From JBOGOC01 sp050747525 (GTDB lineage Bacteria; Acidobacteriota; Polarisedimenticolia; JACPZX01; DASXTC01): a stretch of 64,000 nucleotides of DNA. Shown one piece after another: positions 37,957 through 46,515 of the stretch (the stretch's first letter is position 1; each line of letters opens with the position of its first letter). The notes beneath the pieces were generated by a model that saw nothing but the letters and a program-made list of their open reading frames with translations, had not been told where the DNA came from and ran no database searches. The position numbers were made by a program, and so were the translations under genes. The stretch is from positions 38,746-102,745 of the forward strand of contig JBOGOC010000001.1 in NCBI GenBank assembly GCA_050747525.1, written 5' to 3'.

Positions 37957-38060
37957 GGGCCCTGTGGAAGCTGCCGGTCCTGTGGATGCTGGGAGACCGC
38001 ATCCACAGGACCTTGGACATCCGCTGGGGAACGCGGATGCCCACAGCTTCCACAAGGCCC
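37957..38060. repeat. Nested inverted-repeat (Y-shaped) element
   Basis: An outer stem of 17 bases with one mismatch (37957-37973 with 38044-38060) encloses two hairpins. One is a perfect 14-base-pair stem (GGTCCTGTGGATGC at 37976-37989, with 37999-38012; 9-base loop). The second is a 7-base-pair stem (CATCCGC at 38018-38024, with GCGGATG at 38033-38039). The whole could fold as a three-way junction in RNA or as a cruciform. TGTGGA occurs several times. It lies in the 329-base gap between ggt and the DUF222 gene. It may be a REP-like element, a structured RNA or the scar of a mobile element; sequence alone does not decide. Confidence 0.75.
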
Positions 38061-38125
38061 GGCTGGTGCTGGGACCGTTCCGTTCGCTCGCGCGGGGCGT
38101 TCATTGTGGATGTAATTGTTATGAC

Positions 38126-38153
38126 TTGACAATCAACTCATTAGACGTATACT
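38126..38153 (+). promoter_or_regulatory. Near-consensus sigma-70 promoter
   Basis: TTGACA at 38126-38131 and TATACT at 38148-38153, separated by 16 bases in an unusually A/T-rich stretch. This is the best-looking promoter in the window. It fires toward the DUF222/HNH gene, with a predicted transcript start near 38160. It lies just downstream of the Y-shaped element. Confidence 0.75.
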
Positions 38154-38234
38154 ACAGATGACCCTTATCCGCCGACGGCGGTCGCTCCATTGATACCGCC
38201 GCCCCTCCTGAACGCAGCTCGGAGCCACGGCCTT

Positions 38235-40188
38235 ATGTCCCTTGCCCGCGCCATCGACACGCGCGTGCTGCCGTCTCGATCGCAGCCGGCCGTACCCCGG
38301 TCCTTGCCCTGGGCGGTGGCCGAGGCCGCGACTCCGTACCGCGCGGAGCGGACGCTCGAGCAGGCGCACGAGTTGGCGGTCTCGCTGGCTGGCGCGCGGG
38401 CGCAGGTGGTCCTGCCGCTGGCTCGCGTGGCTGCCGCGGTGGTGTGCACCAAGGCGCATCGCGAGTTCGGCTACGCGCGGCTGGAGGACTTCTGCCGCGA
38501 GCGTCACGGGCGCGGCGGCCGGTGGGTCCGGGACCTGGCCACGCTGCAAGCACACTTCGAGAGGCTGCCCGAGCTCGCGGTTGGGGTGTCGGGCAACGAT
38601 GGCCGGCCGCCGCTTCACGTGTCGGCGGCGATGGCCATCGGGGCGGTGGCCATGCCCGAGTCAGTCGAGCGCTGGATTGCCAGGGGGCGTGAACTGCCGC
38701 TGGCGGCTCTGAAAAGCGAACTGAGGGCAGAGGCAGGACAGAACGGCCGCGCGGACGAGATCGAGCCCGAGCGCGTGCAGGTGCGGTTGTCGGTCCCGCC
38801 GGCCGTGCGGGCGGCCTTCGACGAGACGCTCGATCTGCACCGCGCGGTGGTGGGGTGCGAGGCGAGCGTGACGTCGTTCATCGAGGCAATGGTGGCCGAG
38901 GCGATGACCGAGCACGGTCTGGAAGGCAGGCCGGAGCCGCTCGTGAAGGGACAGGATCGGACGGTGGTCGAAGAGGCTCGCGAGAGGGCCGCGGACGGCT
39001 GGCAGGATCTGCCACGCACGGGGAAGGCTTCATGGGCGTTGAAGCTGGCCGGCTCGAGCCTCGAGCGTCTGCAGCGCCTGATGGAAGTGGCGGGCACGGG
39101 GGATGCGCGCCAGCTCGACCGGCACCTGGGCGAGCTGCTGCGCCTGCAGAACATCCTGGAGCTGCGCTTGGGCGAGGTGCTGTGCGAGATGGGCCGGCTG
39201 GGGGGATGGCGGCGGCTCGGATTCGAGGACGCGGGGCACTATGCCGAGCGGATCCTGTCCATGTCCCGCACGGCGGCCGAGGACCGGGTGTGGGTGGCCC
39301 ATGCTATCCGGTCCTTCGCGCTGGTGAGGCAGGCCTACGAGCGGGGCGAGCTGACGTGGGAGGCCACGCGGTCGGTGCTGCGCCTGCTGCAGGGGACCGA
39401 TGGGTCGGATCTGGATGCCCAGCGCGCGTGGATCGCGCACGGGCGGGCGGACGTGCACCGTGAAGAGGCTGCGGGACGAGATGAAGGCGAAGCGCCGGGG
39501 AGCGATTCTGGAAGGACGATACGGGCCCGCGACGCCGATGTCTGACGACGCCTGGCACGCGTCGCTGCGCCGCGAGCCCGGGACGGCCATCCAGAGGATG
39601 GCCCAGTTCGGCGACCAGCTCGTCGCTGAGGCCGGGAAGCAGCCAGTCATGCGGCGCATGGGCGTGGAGACGATGAGGCTGCGGCTGCCGGCCGACCTGG
39701 CGAATGATTTCCTGAGGGCCATGCGCGTGCGACGTGACGCCCTGCAACGCCATGGGCACGAACACGACTCGGTTGCGTCGGCCTCGGTCCTGGTCACCCG
39801 AACTTTTTCCACTCGAGGATGGCAGCCGCCGCTCTGGGTCGGGCTGCTCGGCCTGCTGGAGGACTGCGTGACGCAGTGGGACCCGAAGGAAGCCAACGTC
39901 GGGGGCCCGGACCGGCGCGAGCTGTTCGCCCGAACCGGCTACCGGTGCTCGGCGCCGGGGTGCACGGGCCGGGACTGCCTGCAGGATCATCACCTGGTCT
40001 TTCGTTCGGCGGGCGGCGGGCACGAGCTGACCAACCGCGAGTCGTTGTGCGTGTTCCATCACCAGCAGGGGATCCACAGGGGGCTGGCAGCCGCGCGCGG
40101 CGAGGCGCCCCTGGGCGTCACCTGGCTTCTTGGGCGCGACGGCGTGGGCGGGCGGTTCAGGAACGAGAAGCTGCTGCGGCGTCCATGA
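38235..40188 (+). pseudogene. DUF222/HNH endonuclease (13E12-type) gene split by a frameshift
   Basis: The N-terminal part, open from TTG 38190 or ATG 38235 (GGAG ten bases upstream), runs to about 39545 and contains the DUF222 core with HNH-protein helices such as HREFGYARLEDFCRERHG and GFEDAGHYAERILSMSRTA. Near 39460 the natural continuation moves to the +1 frame (VKRLRDEMKAKRRGAILEGR) and runs to 40188. That second frame holds the HNH motif: CSAPGCTGRDCLQDHHLVFRS, then HELTNRESLCVFHHQQGIHRG. All expected metal and catalytic His are present. No slippery heptamer is visible, so I read this as a disrupted gene. A GTG at 39460 could still start the C-terminal half alone. Confidence 0.7.
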
Positions 40189-40196
40189 ACTGATTC

Positions 40197-40232
40197 CTCA
40201 GCGAGGCTGAGCACCCGGGGATGTTGCCCGGG
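40197..40232. terminator. Two consecutive hairpins after the HNH reading frame
   Basis: CTCAGC-GAG-GCTGAG (40197-40211) and CCCGGG at 40214-40219 pairing with CCCGGG at 40227-40232 form two small hairpins between the HNH gene and the GAPDH-like gene. No T-run is present. They could block readthrough into the downstream operon weakly. Confidence 0.4.
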
Positions 40233-40269
40233 CCCAGGGGCCGCGCTACTCTGATCCGGGAGGCGCACC

Positions 40270-41286
40270 ATGCCACTGCGCATCGGTCTGATGGGTTTCG
40301 GCCGCATCAGCCGCAACATCTTCAGGCAGCTGGCCGGCCGCGACGATCTGCGCATCGTGGCGATCTCCGATCTGGGCGATCCGGAGTCGATGGCCTACCT
40401 GCTCACCTACGACACTCTCTACAGGAAGTTCCCCGGCCCCGTCGCGCTGCAGGGGCGCTACCTGGTTGCGGGCGGGCATCGCGCGCGCCTGCTGCGAGGC
40501 GGGCGCCCCGAGGACATGCCCTGGGACGTCGTGGGGGCCGACGTGGTGGTGGAAGCCACGCACGCCTTCCGCAGAGGCGCCGACCTGGAGGGGCACCTGG
40601 CATCCGGCGCACGCCGCGTGCTGCTCACCACGCCCGCCCTGGACGCCATCGACCGCACCATCGTGCACGGGGTGAACCACACGTCGCTCGTAGCGTCGGA
40701 TCGCATCATCTCGTGCGCCAGCGCCACCACGCACGTGCTGGGCCTGATGCTCAGGATCCTCGACGACGCGGCGGGAATCCGCAGGGCCATGATGACCTCC
40801 GTGCATGCGTACTCCAGCGATCAGAAGCTGTCCGACGCCGTGGCGGAGAATCCGCGCCGCAGCCGCAGCGCGGCGGAGAACCTCATTCCCAACTGGTCGT
40901 GGTCCCCCGCCGTGGTGGCCGGGATGATGCCCCACCTTGCGGGCCTCATCGACGGGATGGCGGTGAACGTACCGGTCCCCAACGGCTCCAACGTGGACCT
41001 CACCGCCCAGCTGCGCGAGCCGCTGGGGGGGGCCCAGGTGAACGAGATCGTGCGGCAGGCCGCGGAGGGGCCCTACCAACGATGGCTCGAGTACGCCACC
41101 GAGCCCCTCGTCTCCAGCGACGTCATCGGCAGCACGAAGTCGGCGGTGTTCGACTCGCTGGCCACCATGGGGCAGAAGGGGCTGGTGAAGACGGTGGCCT
41201 GGTTCGACAACGGCTGGGGCTACGCGGCCCGCATCATCGAGACGCTCGAGACCATCGCCCGGTTCGACAAGGAGGAGCCTCGATGA
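40270..41286 (+). CDS. GAPDH homologue with the catalytic Cys replaced (pseudo-GAPDH)
   Basis: 338-residue protein clearly of the glyceraldehyde-3-phosphate dehydrogenase family. It has a Rossmann start (LRIGLMGFGRISRNIFRQL), the His-containing HAYSSDQK block, AENLIPNWSWSP and a C-terminal WFDNGWGYAARIIETL. At the active site the normal SNASCTTN reads SCASATTH: Ala152 (codon GCC at 40723-40725) stands where the nucleophilic Cys should be. It cannot carry out the usual thioester chemistry. It may be a regulatory subunit or binder of the downstream GAPDH, with which it overlaps by ATGA. GGGAGGCGCACC precedes the ATG. Confidence 0.88.
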   Translation: MPLRIGLMGFGRISRNIFRQLAGRDDLRIVAISDLGDPESMAYLLTYDTLYRKFPGPVALQGRYLVAGGHRARLLRGGRPEDMPWDVVGADVVVEATHAFRRGADLEGHLASGARRVLLTTPALDAIDRTIVHGVNHTSLVASDRIISCASATTHVLGLMLRILDDAAGIRRAMMTSVHAYSSDQKLSDAVAENPRRSRSAAENLIPNWSWSPAVVAGMMPHLAGLIDGMAVNVPVPNGSNVDLTAQLREPLGGAQVNEIVRQAAEGPYQRWLEYATEPLVSSDVIGSTKSAVFDSLATMGQKGLVKTVAWFDNGWGYAARIIETLETIARFDKEEPR

Positions 41287-42293
41287 GGGTCGCCATCAAC
41301 GGATTCGGCCGCATCGGCCGCAGCGTCTTCCGGATCCTCAACACGGCGCCCGACGTGCGCGTCGTCGCCATCAACGACATCGCCGACAACGAGGTGCTGG
41401 CCTATCTGCTGCGCTACGACACGGTGATGGGCCGGTTCCCCGACGAGGTGTCGGTGCAGGGAGATGTGCTGCGCACCAGCCACCAGAACGTCAGGATGAC
41501 CGAGGTGGGCGAGCCCGGAGCCTGGGCCTGGAAGGATCTGGGCGCCGACTACGTCATCGAGGCCACGGGGCGGTACCGGCGCCGGGCCGAGCTGGAGAAG
41601 CACCTCGCCGCCGGCGCGCGCAAGGTGATCCTGACCGTGCCCGCCAAGGACGACATCGACGCCACCATCGTGCTCGGCGTCAACGAAGCCGACCTCCGCC
41701 CCGCGCACAGGATCGTCTCCAACGCCAGCTGCACCACCAACTGCCTCGCTCCCCTCGCCGGGGTGCTGCACGAGGCGTTCGGCATCGAGTCGGGACTCAT
41801 GACCACGGTGCACGCCTACACCAACGACCAGCGCCTCGCCGACGTGCCTCACAGCGACTGGAGGCGCAGCCGCGCCGCGGCGGAGAACGTCATCCCCACC
41901 ACCACGGGCGCGGCGCGCACCGTGGGCAAAGTGATACCCGCCCTGGCCGGCAGGCTGGACGGCCTGGCCATGCGCGTGCCCATCCCCGACGGGTCGATCG
42001 TGGACCTGGTGACGCTGGTCACGAAGGAGACGACGGCCGATCGGGTGAACGACGTGGTCCGGGAGGCCGCGGCCACGCCCCGGCTGCGCGACATCCTCCT
42101 CTACTCGGAAGAGCCGATCGTCTCCAGCGACATCGTGGGCAATCCCCACTCCGGCATCTTCGACGCCCCCTTCACCCGGGTGGTGGACGGCCATTTCGTC
42201 AGGACCCTGGCCTGGTACGACAACGAGTGGGCCTACTCCCACCGCGTGGTGGACCTGCTTCGCCTGATGGACCGGATCGACCCGACGGGCTGA
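41283..42293 (+). CDS. gap: Glyceraldehyde-3-phosphate dehydrogenase, type I
   Basis: 336-residue active-looking GAPDH that oxidises glyceraldehyde 3-phosphate to 1,3-bisphosphoglycerate with NAD in glycolysis. The complete motif VSNASCTTNCLAP contains Cys150, and TVHAYTNDQR holds the partner His. The Rossmann motif is INGFGRIGR. Phosphate-site sequences TTTGAARTVGKVIPAL and RVPIPDGSIVDL are intact. It is co-translated with the Cys-less homologue upstream. Neither phosphoglycerate kinase nor another glycolytic gene is nearby; the mqn genes follow after 47 bases. Confidence 0.96.
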   Translation: MRVAINGFGRIGRSVFRILNTAPDVRVVAINDIADNEVLAYLLRYDTVMGRFPDEVSVQGDVLRTSHQNVRMTEVGEPGAWAWKDLGADYVIEATGRYRRRAELEKHLAAGARKVILTVPAKDDIDATIVLGVNEADLRPAHRIVSNASCTTNCLAPLAGVLHEAFGIESGLMTTVHAYTNDQRLADVPHSDWRRSRAAAENVIPTTTGAARTVGKVIPALAGRLDGLAMRVPIPDGSIVDLVTLVTKETTADRVNDVVREAAATPRLRDILLYSEEPIVSSDIVGNPHSGIFDAPFTRVVDGHFVRTLAWYDNEWAYSHRVVDLLRLMDRIDPTG

Positions 42294-42340
42294 ACGCCCT
42301 GTGTTAACATTCGCCCTCATCTCGAGGAGGCGCCATCCAC

Positions 42341-43447
42341 ATGATGAAGGCCATCGAACGGGCGGGCCTGGAGCACATCCATCGCAAGGTGGTCGAAGGG
42401 GAGCGCCTCACCGGCGACGACGGCCTGCGCCTCTACACGTGCTCCGACATCAATGCGGTGGGATACCTCGCCAACCTGGTGCGCGAGCGGCGCCACGGCG
42501 ACCAGTGCTGGTTCGTCCGCAACCAGCACATCAACTACACCAACGTCTGCAACAAGGACTGCAAGTTCTGCGCGTTCTACGTGCGGCCCGGCGACCCCGC
42601 CGGCTACACGCTGTCGCCCGAGGACGTCCGGCGCCGCGCCGAAGAGCAGCTGCACGAGCCGATCACCGAGGTGCACATGGTGGCCGGCATCAATCCGCGC
42701 CTCCCCTACGAGTACTACCTGGACATCATCCGCGCGGTGAAGTCCGTGCGTCCCGACGTCACGGTGAAGGCCTACACGATGATCGAGATCGCCGAGATCG
42801 TGCGCGTGGCCAGGCGCCCTCTCGAGCAGGTCTGGGAGGATCTCAAGGCCGCCGGGCTGGGATCGCTTCCGGGCGGCGGAGCCGAGGTGCTGTCGGACAG
42901 GGTGCACGACGCCATCTTCCGGCTGAAGCAGACTCCGGCCGAGTGGCTGGACATGGCGCGCTCGGCTCACCGCGCCGGCCTGCGCTCGAACGCCACCATG
43001 CTGTACGGACACATCGAGACGCCGGCCGAGCGGGTCGAGCACCTGCTCAAGCTGCGCGAGGTGCAGGACGAGACGGGCGGCTTCCTGGCCTTCATCCCGC
43101 TGGCCTTTCACCCGGAGAACACGGAGATGTCCGATCTTCCGCCCACCACCGGGATGGACGACCTGAAGCAGCTCGCCGTGGCGCGTCTCATGCTCGACAA
43201 CTTCGATCACATCAAGAGCTTCTGGATCATGGTGACGCCCCCGATCTCCCAGACCAGCCTGTGGTACGGCGCCGACGACATGGACGGCACGATCATCCGC
43301 GAGGAGATCACCCATGCCGCCGGGGCCCGCACCCCCCAGGCCCTCACGCGGCCGCAGCTTCTCGCGCTCATCCAGGAGGCGGGCCGGCGGCCCGTGGAGC
43401 GCGACGCCCTGTACCGGCCGGTGTCCATGGCAGGGGCGGCGGCGTGA
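42341..43447 (+). CDS. mqnE: Aminofutalosine synthase
   Basis: Radical SAM enzyme of the futalosine route to menaquinone that joins a chorismate-derived enol ether to SAM-derived adenosine, giving aminofutalosine. 368 residues. The SAM cluster is CNKDCKFCAF near residue 67. The family blocks ITEVHMVAGINPRLPYEYY and GGGAEVLS are present, distinguishing it from the MqnC type downstream. CGAGGAGGCGCC lies before the two starting ATG codons (42341 and 42344). The stop overlaps mqnC (GTGA). Confidence 0.93.
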   Translation: MMKAIERAGLEHIHRKVVEGERLTGDDGLRLYTCSDINAVGYLANLVRERRHGDQCWFVRNQHINYTNVCNKDCKFCAFYVRPGDPAGYTLSPEDVRRRAEEQLHEPITEVHMVAGINPRLPYEYYLDIIRAVKSVRPDVTVKAYTMIEIAEIVRVARRPLEQVWEDLKAAGLGSLPGGGAEVLSDRVHDAIFRLKQTPAEWLDMARSAHRAGLRSNATMLYGHIETPAERVEHLLKLREVQDETGGFLAFIPLAFHPENTEMSDLPPTTGMDDLKQLAVARLMLDNFDHIKSFWIMVTPPISQTSLWYGADDMDGTIIREEITHAAGARTPQALTRPQLLALIQEAGRRPVERDALYRPVSMAGAAA

Positions 43448-44601
43448 CGCATCTCGCCGACGTGCGGAGCAAGCTGGAGCGCGGAGACCGTCTGTCCCCC
43501 GAAGACGCGCTGGGTCTGTTCGGCTGCCACGATCTGCCGACCCTGGGAGAGATGGCCGACCAGGTGCGCTGGAAGCTGTGGCCCGAGCCGGTGGTGACCT
43601 ACGTCATCGGGCGCAACCTCAACTACACGAACGTGTGCTGGGTGCGCTGCAAGTTCTGCGCGTTCTACCGGCCCCCCGGCTCATCCGAGGGATACACGCT
43701 CGACCGCGAACAGCTCGCGGCGCGCATCCAGGAGCTGGTGGACATGGGCGGCCGGGAGGTGCTGATCCAGGGAGGCGTCAACCCGGCGCTCAAGCTGGGC
43801 TGGTATCTCGACACCTTCCGCTGGATCAAGAGCACGTGGGACGTGCACCTGCACGCGCTGTCCCCCGCCGAGATCCTGTACATCGCGCACATCTCGGGGC
43901 TTCCGCTCGACACCACGCTTGGGCAGTTGCGCGACGCGGGGCTGGACACCGTCCCGGGAGCGGGAGGCGAGATCCTCGTGGACCGCGTGAGAAAGATCCT
44001 GGCGCCGGGCAAGGACATGGCCGACGAGTGGATCGGCTTCATGCGGACGTGCCACCGGATGGGCATTCGCACCTCCAGCACCATGATGTACGGGTCGGTG
44101 GAGACCTTCCAGGAGCGCGTCGAGCACCTGGTGCGCCTGCGGGATCTGCAGGACGAGACGGGAGGGTTCAACAGCTTCATCCCGTGGTCGTTCCAGCCCG
44201 AGCTGACCGAGATGCCCACGACGCCCAAGTCCAGCGCCTTCGATTACCTGCGCACCCTGGCCATCGCGCGGCTGTTCCTGGACAACATCCGGAGCATCCA
44301 GGCCTCCTGGGTGACGCAGGGGCCGAAGATCGCGCAGGTCAGCCTGAGGTTCGGCGTGAACGACTTCGGCTCCACGGTCATCGAGGAGAACGTCGTGTCC
44401 GCCGCCGGGACCACCTACCGGATGGACCTGCAGGAGATGGAGCGGCTCATCCGCGACGCAGGGTTCACTCCCCTGCTGCGCGACACCCACTACCGGGTGC
44501 TGGGCCCCTGGCGCGCCCCGGCCCCGGCGCCCGCCGGCCGTGCCGGCAGGCCGGCCCTCCCCGCGCTTCCCGCCTCCCAGCCGCTGTCGCCGGTCAACTG
44601 A
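43444..44601 (+). CDS. mqnC: Cyclic dehypoxanthine futalosine synthase
   Basis: Second radical SAM enzyme of the futalosine pathway, which makes the cyclic naphthoate precursor from dehypoxanthine futalosine. 385 residues. The SAM cluster is CWVRCKFCAF near residue 60. EVLIQGGVNPALKLGWYLD and LPGAGGEIL-type motifs are conserved (here VPGAGGEIL). The C-terminal 30 residues are an Ala/Pro-rich extension that looks dispensable. The start is GTG at 43444 in a GTGA overlap with mqnE. Its last eight bases overlap the convergent baeRF3 gene. Confidence 0.93.
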   Translation: MTHLADVRSKLERGDRLSPEDALGLFGCHDLPTLGEMADQVRWKLWPEPVVTYVIGRNLNYTNVCWVRCKFCAFYRPPGSSEGYTLDREQLAARIQELVDMGGREVLIQGGVNPALKLGWYLDTFRWIKSTWDVHLHALSPAEILYIAHISGLPLDTTLGQLRDAGLDTVPGAGGEILVDRVRKILAPGKDMADEWIGFMRTCHRMGIRTSSTMMYGSVETFQERVEHLVRLRDLQDETGGFNSFIPWSFQPELTEMPTTPKSSAFDYLRTLAIARLFLDNIRSIQASWVTQGPKIAQVSLRFGVNDFGSTVIEENVVSAAGTTYRMDLQEMERLIRDAGFTPLLRDTHYRVLGPWRAPAPAPAGRAGRPALPALPASQPLSPVN

Positions 44602-45769
44602 GAGGCGCCGCGTACCTGAGGATCGCGGCCAGCTCGCTGCCCACAGGCATCCGCTCGCGGGGCGTGATGTAGACCTTTCCCCTGCGGACGGCCGTCTCCA
44701 CCGCAGCTCGGTCCACGAGATCCTCACCGCCTCCGAGAGCCGCCGCGGGCAGATCGTCCTCACGGACCAGCTGACGGGAGTCCTCGTGGTACCAGCCCCA
44801 CACATGGGCGTCGGCGGCCGCGAAGAGAGTCTCCACCAGCCCCTCGTGCGCCGCGCGCACGACCTCCGCCAGGCTGGTGGTGGTGCGGCCCGATCCTGCG
44901 AGCTGATCGAAACGCTCCTCGTCGTCCCGGCGGATCCGATCGAAGCGAGGCCCCACGATGGCCCAGGCACGCGACCGCAGCTCGTCATCGCTGGCCATCT
45001 CGGAGTTGCCGGCGATGAACTCGTCGAGAAGGTTGGGCCATCCCGAAGCCTCCCTCAGGATCGGCAGCAGCCACTCCGCGCCGGAGAAGACTATCGGCGC
45101 CCGGAGATCGTGCAGCTGCGACTCGATCCCGCGCGCCACCTGCCGGAGGTATTCCGTCGCGCGGGTCTTCCTGGAATCCGCCGAACCCTCTCCATGGCCG
45201 TGGAAGAGGGCGCGCTCCCGGGAGGGGTGGCCGCCTTGTGCCGGCAGCACGTGCAGGAAGCGCTGCACCTGCACGACGTCGTACTTCAGTGCCTCGTCGA
45301 CCCCCATGGGTACCTGCTCCAGATGCAGGCGCCTCACGCCGTCACGGGTCGCCTCCAGGAGCCTGACCTCCTTCTGGCTCACCGCCAGCACCTGGAACAG
45401 GCCATCTCCCGCCAGCAGGGGGAGCATGGGCTTGAGATGGACATGCCCGGCCACCACCACCCGCTCGGGAACGTCGAAAGGAAGATGATGGAGCTCGTGG
45501 CGGGTGGGGTCCGCGAAGAAGGCCATCCCATCCCCCCGTGGATTCGCAGGATCCTCCAGGGGGAAATGCGCGGGCGACAGCATCTTCCGTGCATCCGGAC
45601 TCCGCAGACCAGCCTGGACCAGCTTTTCCTCGGCCTCCTTCAGGGCCTTCTTGAGCCGGACGGGATCCTGCCGGAAGTCGAGCTTCGCGCGATCCGTGGG
45701 GAAGTACAGGGACACGACGGGCCACCCGTTCCACCTCATGAGCGCGGCGAGGCTCGAGATCAGGTTCAT
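44594..45769 (-). CDS. baeRF3-family (eRF1-like) protein
   Basis: 391-residue protein resembling the bacterial archaeo-eukaryotic release-factor family 3: an N-terminal SLYFPTD strand, QVLAVSQKEVRLLEAT and the C-terminal eRF1 domain-3-like region (about 250-385) with VWGWYHEDSR. Such proteins are predicted to act at ribosomes or on RNA under stress; no biochemical role is known. The catalytic GGQ loop of true release factors is not seen. It is coupled to Hsp20 (ATGA) at the end of a stress operon. Confidence 0.7.
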   Translation of the reverse strand: MNLISSLAALMRWNGWPVVSLYFPTDRAKLDFRQDPVRLKKALKEAEEKLVQAGLRSPDARKMLSPAHFPLEDPANPRGDGMAFFADPTRHELHHLPFDVPERVVVAGHVHLKPMLPLLAGDGLFQVLAVSQKEVRLLEATRDGVRRLHLEQVPMGVDEALKYDVVQVQRFLHVLPAQGGHPSRERALFHGHGEGSADSRKTRATEYLRQVARGIESQLHDLRAPIVFSGAEWLLPILREASGWPNLLDEFIAGNSEMASDDELRSRAWAIVGPRFDRIRRDDEERFDQLAGSGRTTTSLAEVVRAAHEGLVETLFAAADAHVWGWYHEDSRQLVREDDLPAAALGGGEDLVDRAAVETAVRRGKVYITPRERMPVGSELAAILRYAAPLS

Positions 45770-46308
45770 GGCTTGGATCGATCCTTGGACTCTCGTTGCG
45801 CGCCGGCTCCCGCGAGCTCGGGATCCCGCGGTTGCTGAACCTCCACGCGCCGCGAGCGCGACGTCTGCTGAGGCAGCGGCATGGCGATCTCCAGGACGCC
45901 CTCGTTGATGCTGGCCGTCACCTGTTCGGGGTCGACTCCCTCCGGGATGGGGATGGCGCGCATGAAGCTTCCATAGGCACGCTCGAACCGGTAATACCCT
46001 TCGTCCTCGCGCTCTTCTTCATGCCGCCGCTCGCCTTTGATGACCAGCATGCGATCGGTGACCTCGATGTCCAGGTCGTCTTTCCGGATGCCGGGCAGGT
46101 CCGCGCGCACCACCAGGTGGCCCTTGCGCTCGAACACGTCCACCTGGGGCGACCAGGTCCGGGCAGTCGAGCCGCGTCGGAAGAACGACGGGACCCAGAA
46201 TTCGTCGAACATCCGGTCCAGCTCGCCGGTGAGGCGGCTCCAGGGATCGAGATGACCGCCGCGCTCGCGCCGGGCCGGCATGGGGTTGTCTTCTCTTCTG
46301 CTGCCCAT
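45766..46308 (-). CDS. Small heat-shock protein, Hsp20 family
   Basis: 180-residue alpha-crystallin-type holdase chaperone. The crystallin domain is clear: PQVDVFERKGHLVVRADLPG, then the VLEIAMP end. The N-terminus carries an Arg-rich segment and the C-terminal tail is charged. The ATG at 46308 is chosen because AAGGAGGTGTTTCGT precedes it exactly; an ATG at 46326 would put that ribosome-binding site inside the gene. It follows DUF6496 and precedes baeRF3 in an overlapping operon. Confidence 0.95.
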   Translation of the reverse strand: MGSRREDNPMPARRERGGHLDPWSRLTGELDRMFDEFWVPSFFRRGSTARTWSPQVDVFERKGHLVVRADLPGIRKDDLDIEVTDRMLVIKGERRHEEEREDEGYYRFERAYGSFMRAIPIPEGVDPEQVTASINEGVLEIAMPLPQQTSRSRRVEVQQPRDPELAGAGAQRESKDRSKP

Positions 46309-46322
46309 ACGAAACACCTCCT

Positions 46323-46511
46323 TCATTTCCTTCCGCTGCTTTTCTTCTTCCGGGGGACCTTGACGCCGGCCCTCCGTGCCTTCGAGAGGCCCACGGCGAT
46401 CGCCTGCTTGCGCGACATGCCGGGGTGCTCGCCTTCCTTGCGGTGGTGCATCTCTTCGCGCACGTACTTTCCCGCTCGGGTGGAGGGGGACTTCTGCATC
46501 GGCGTCACCAT
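46323..46511 (-). CDS. Small basic DUF6496-type protein
   Basis: 62-residue, strongly basic protein. SRKQAIAVGLSKARRAGVKVP is the family signature of DUF6496, a short protein often found in stress-linked gene neighbourhoods. The Lys-rich C-terminus could bind nucleic acid, but no function is shown. Its stop region supplies the ribosome-binding site of hsp20. The start could be ATG 46511 or the in-frame ATG 46499. Confidence 0.75.
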   Translation of the reverse strand: MVTPMQKSPSTRAGKYVREEMHHRKEGEHPGMSRKQAIAVGLSKARRAGVKVPRKKKSSGRK

Positions 46512-46515
46512 CGGT

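Noticed and set aside
37957..38060. Y-shaped repeat considered as tRNA or CRISPR repeat
   Set aside because: No anticodon or T-loop pattern and no repeated spacer arrangement are present.
39440..39480. Programmed frameshift between DUF222 and HNH parts
   Set aside because: No slippery heptamer or downstream pseudoknot is obvious, so disruption is the simpler reading.
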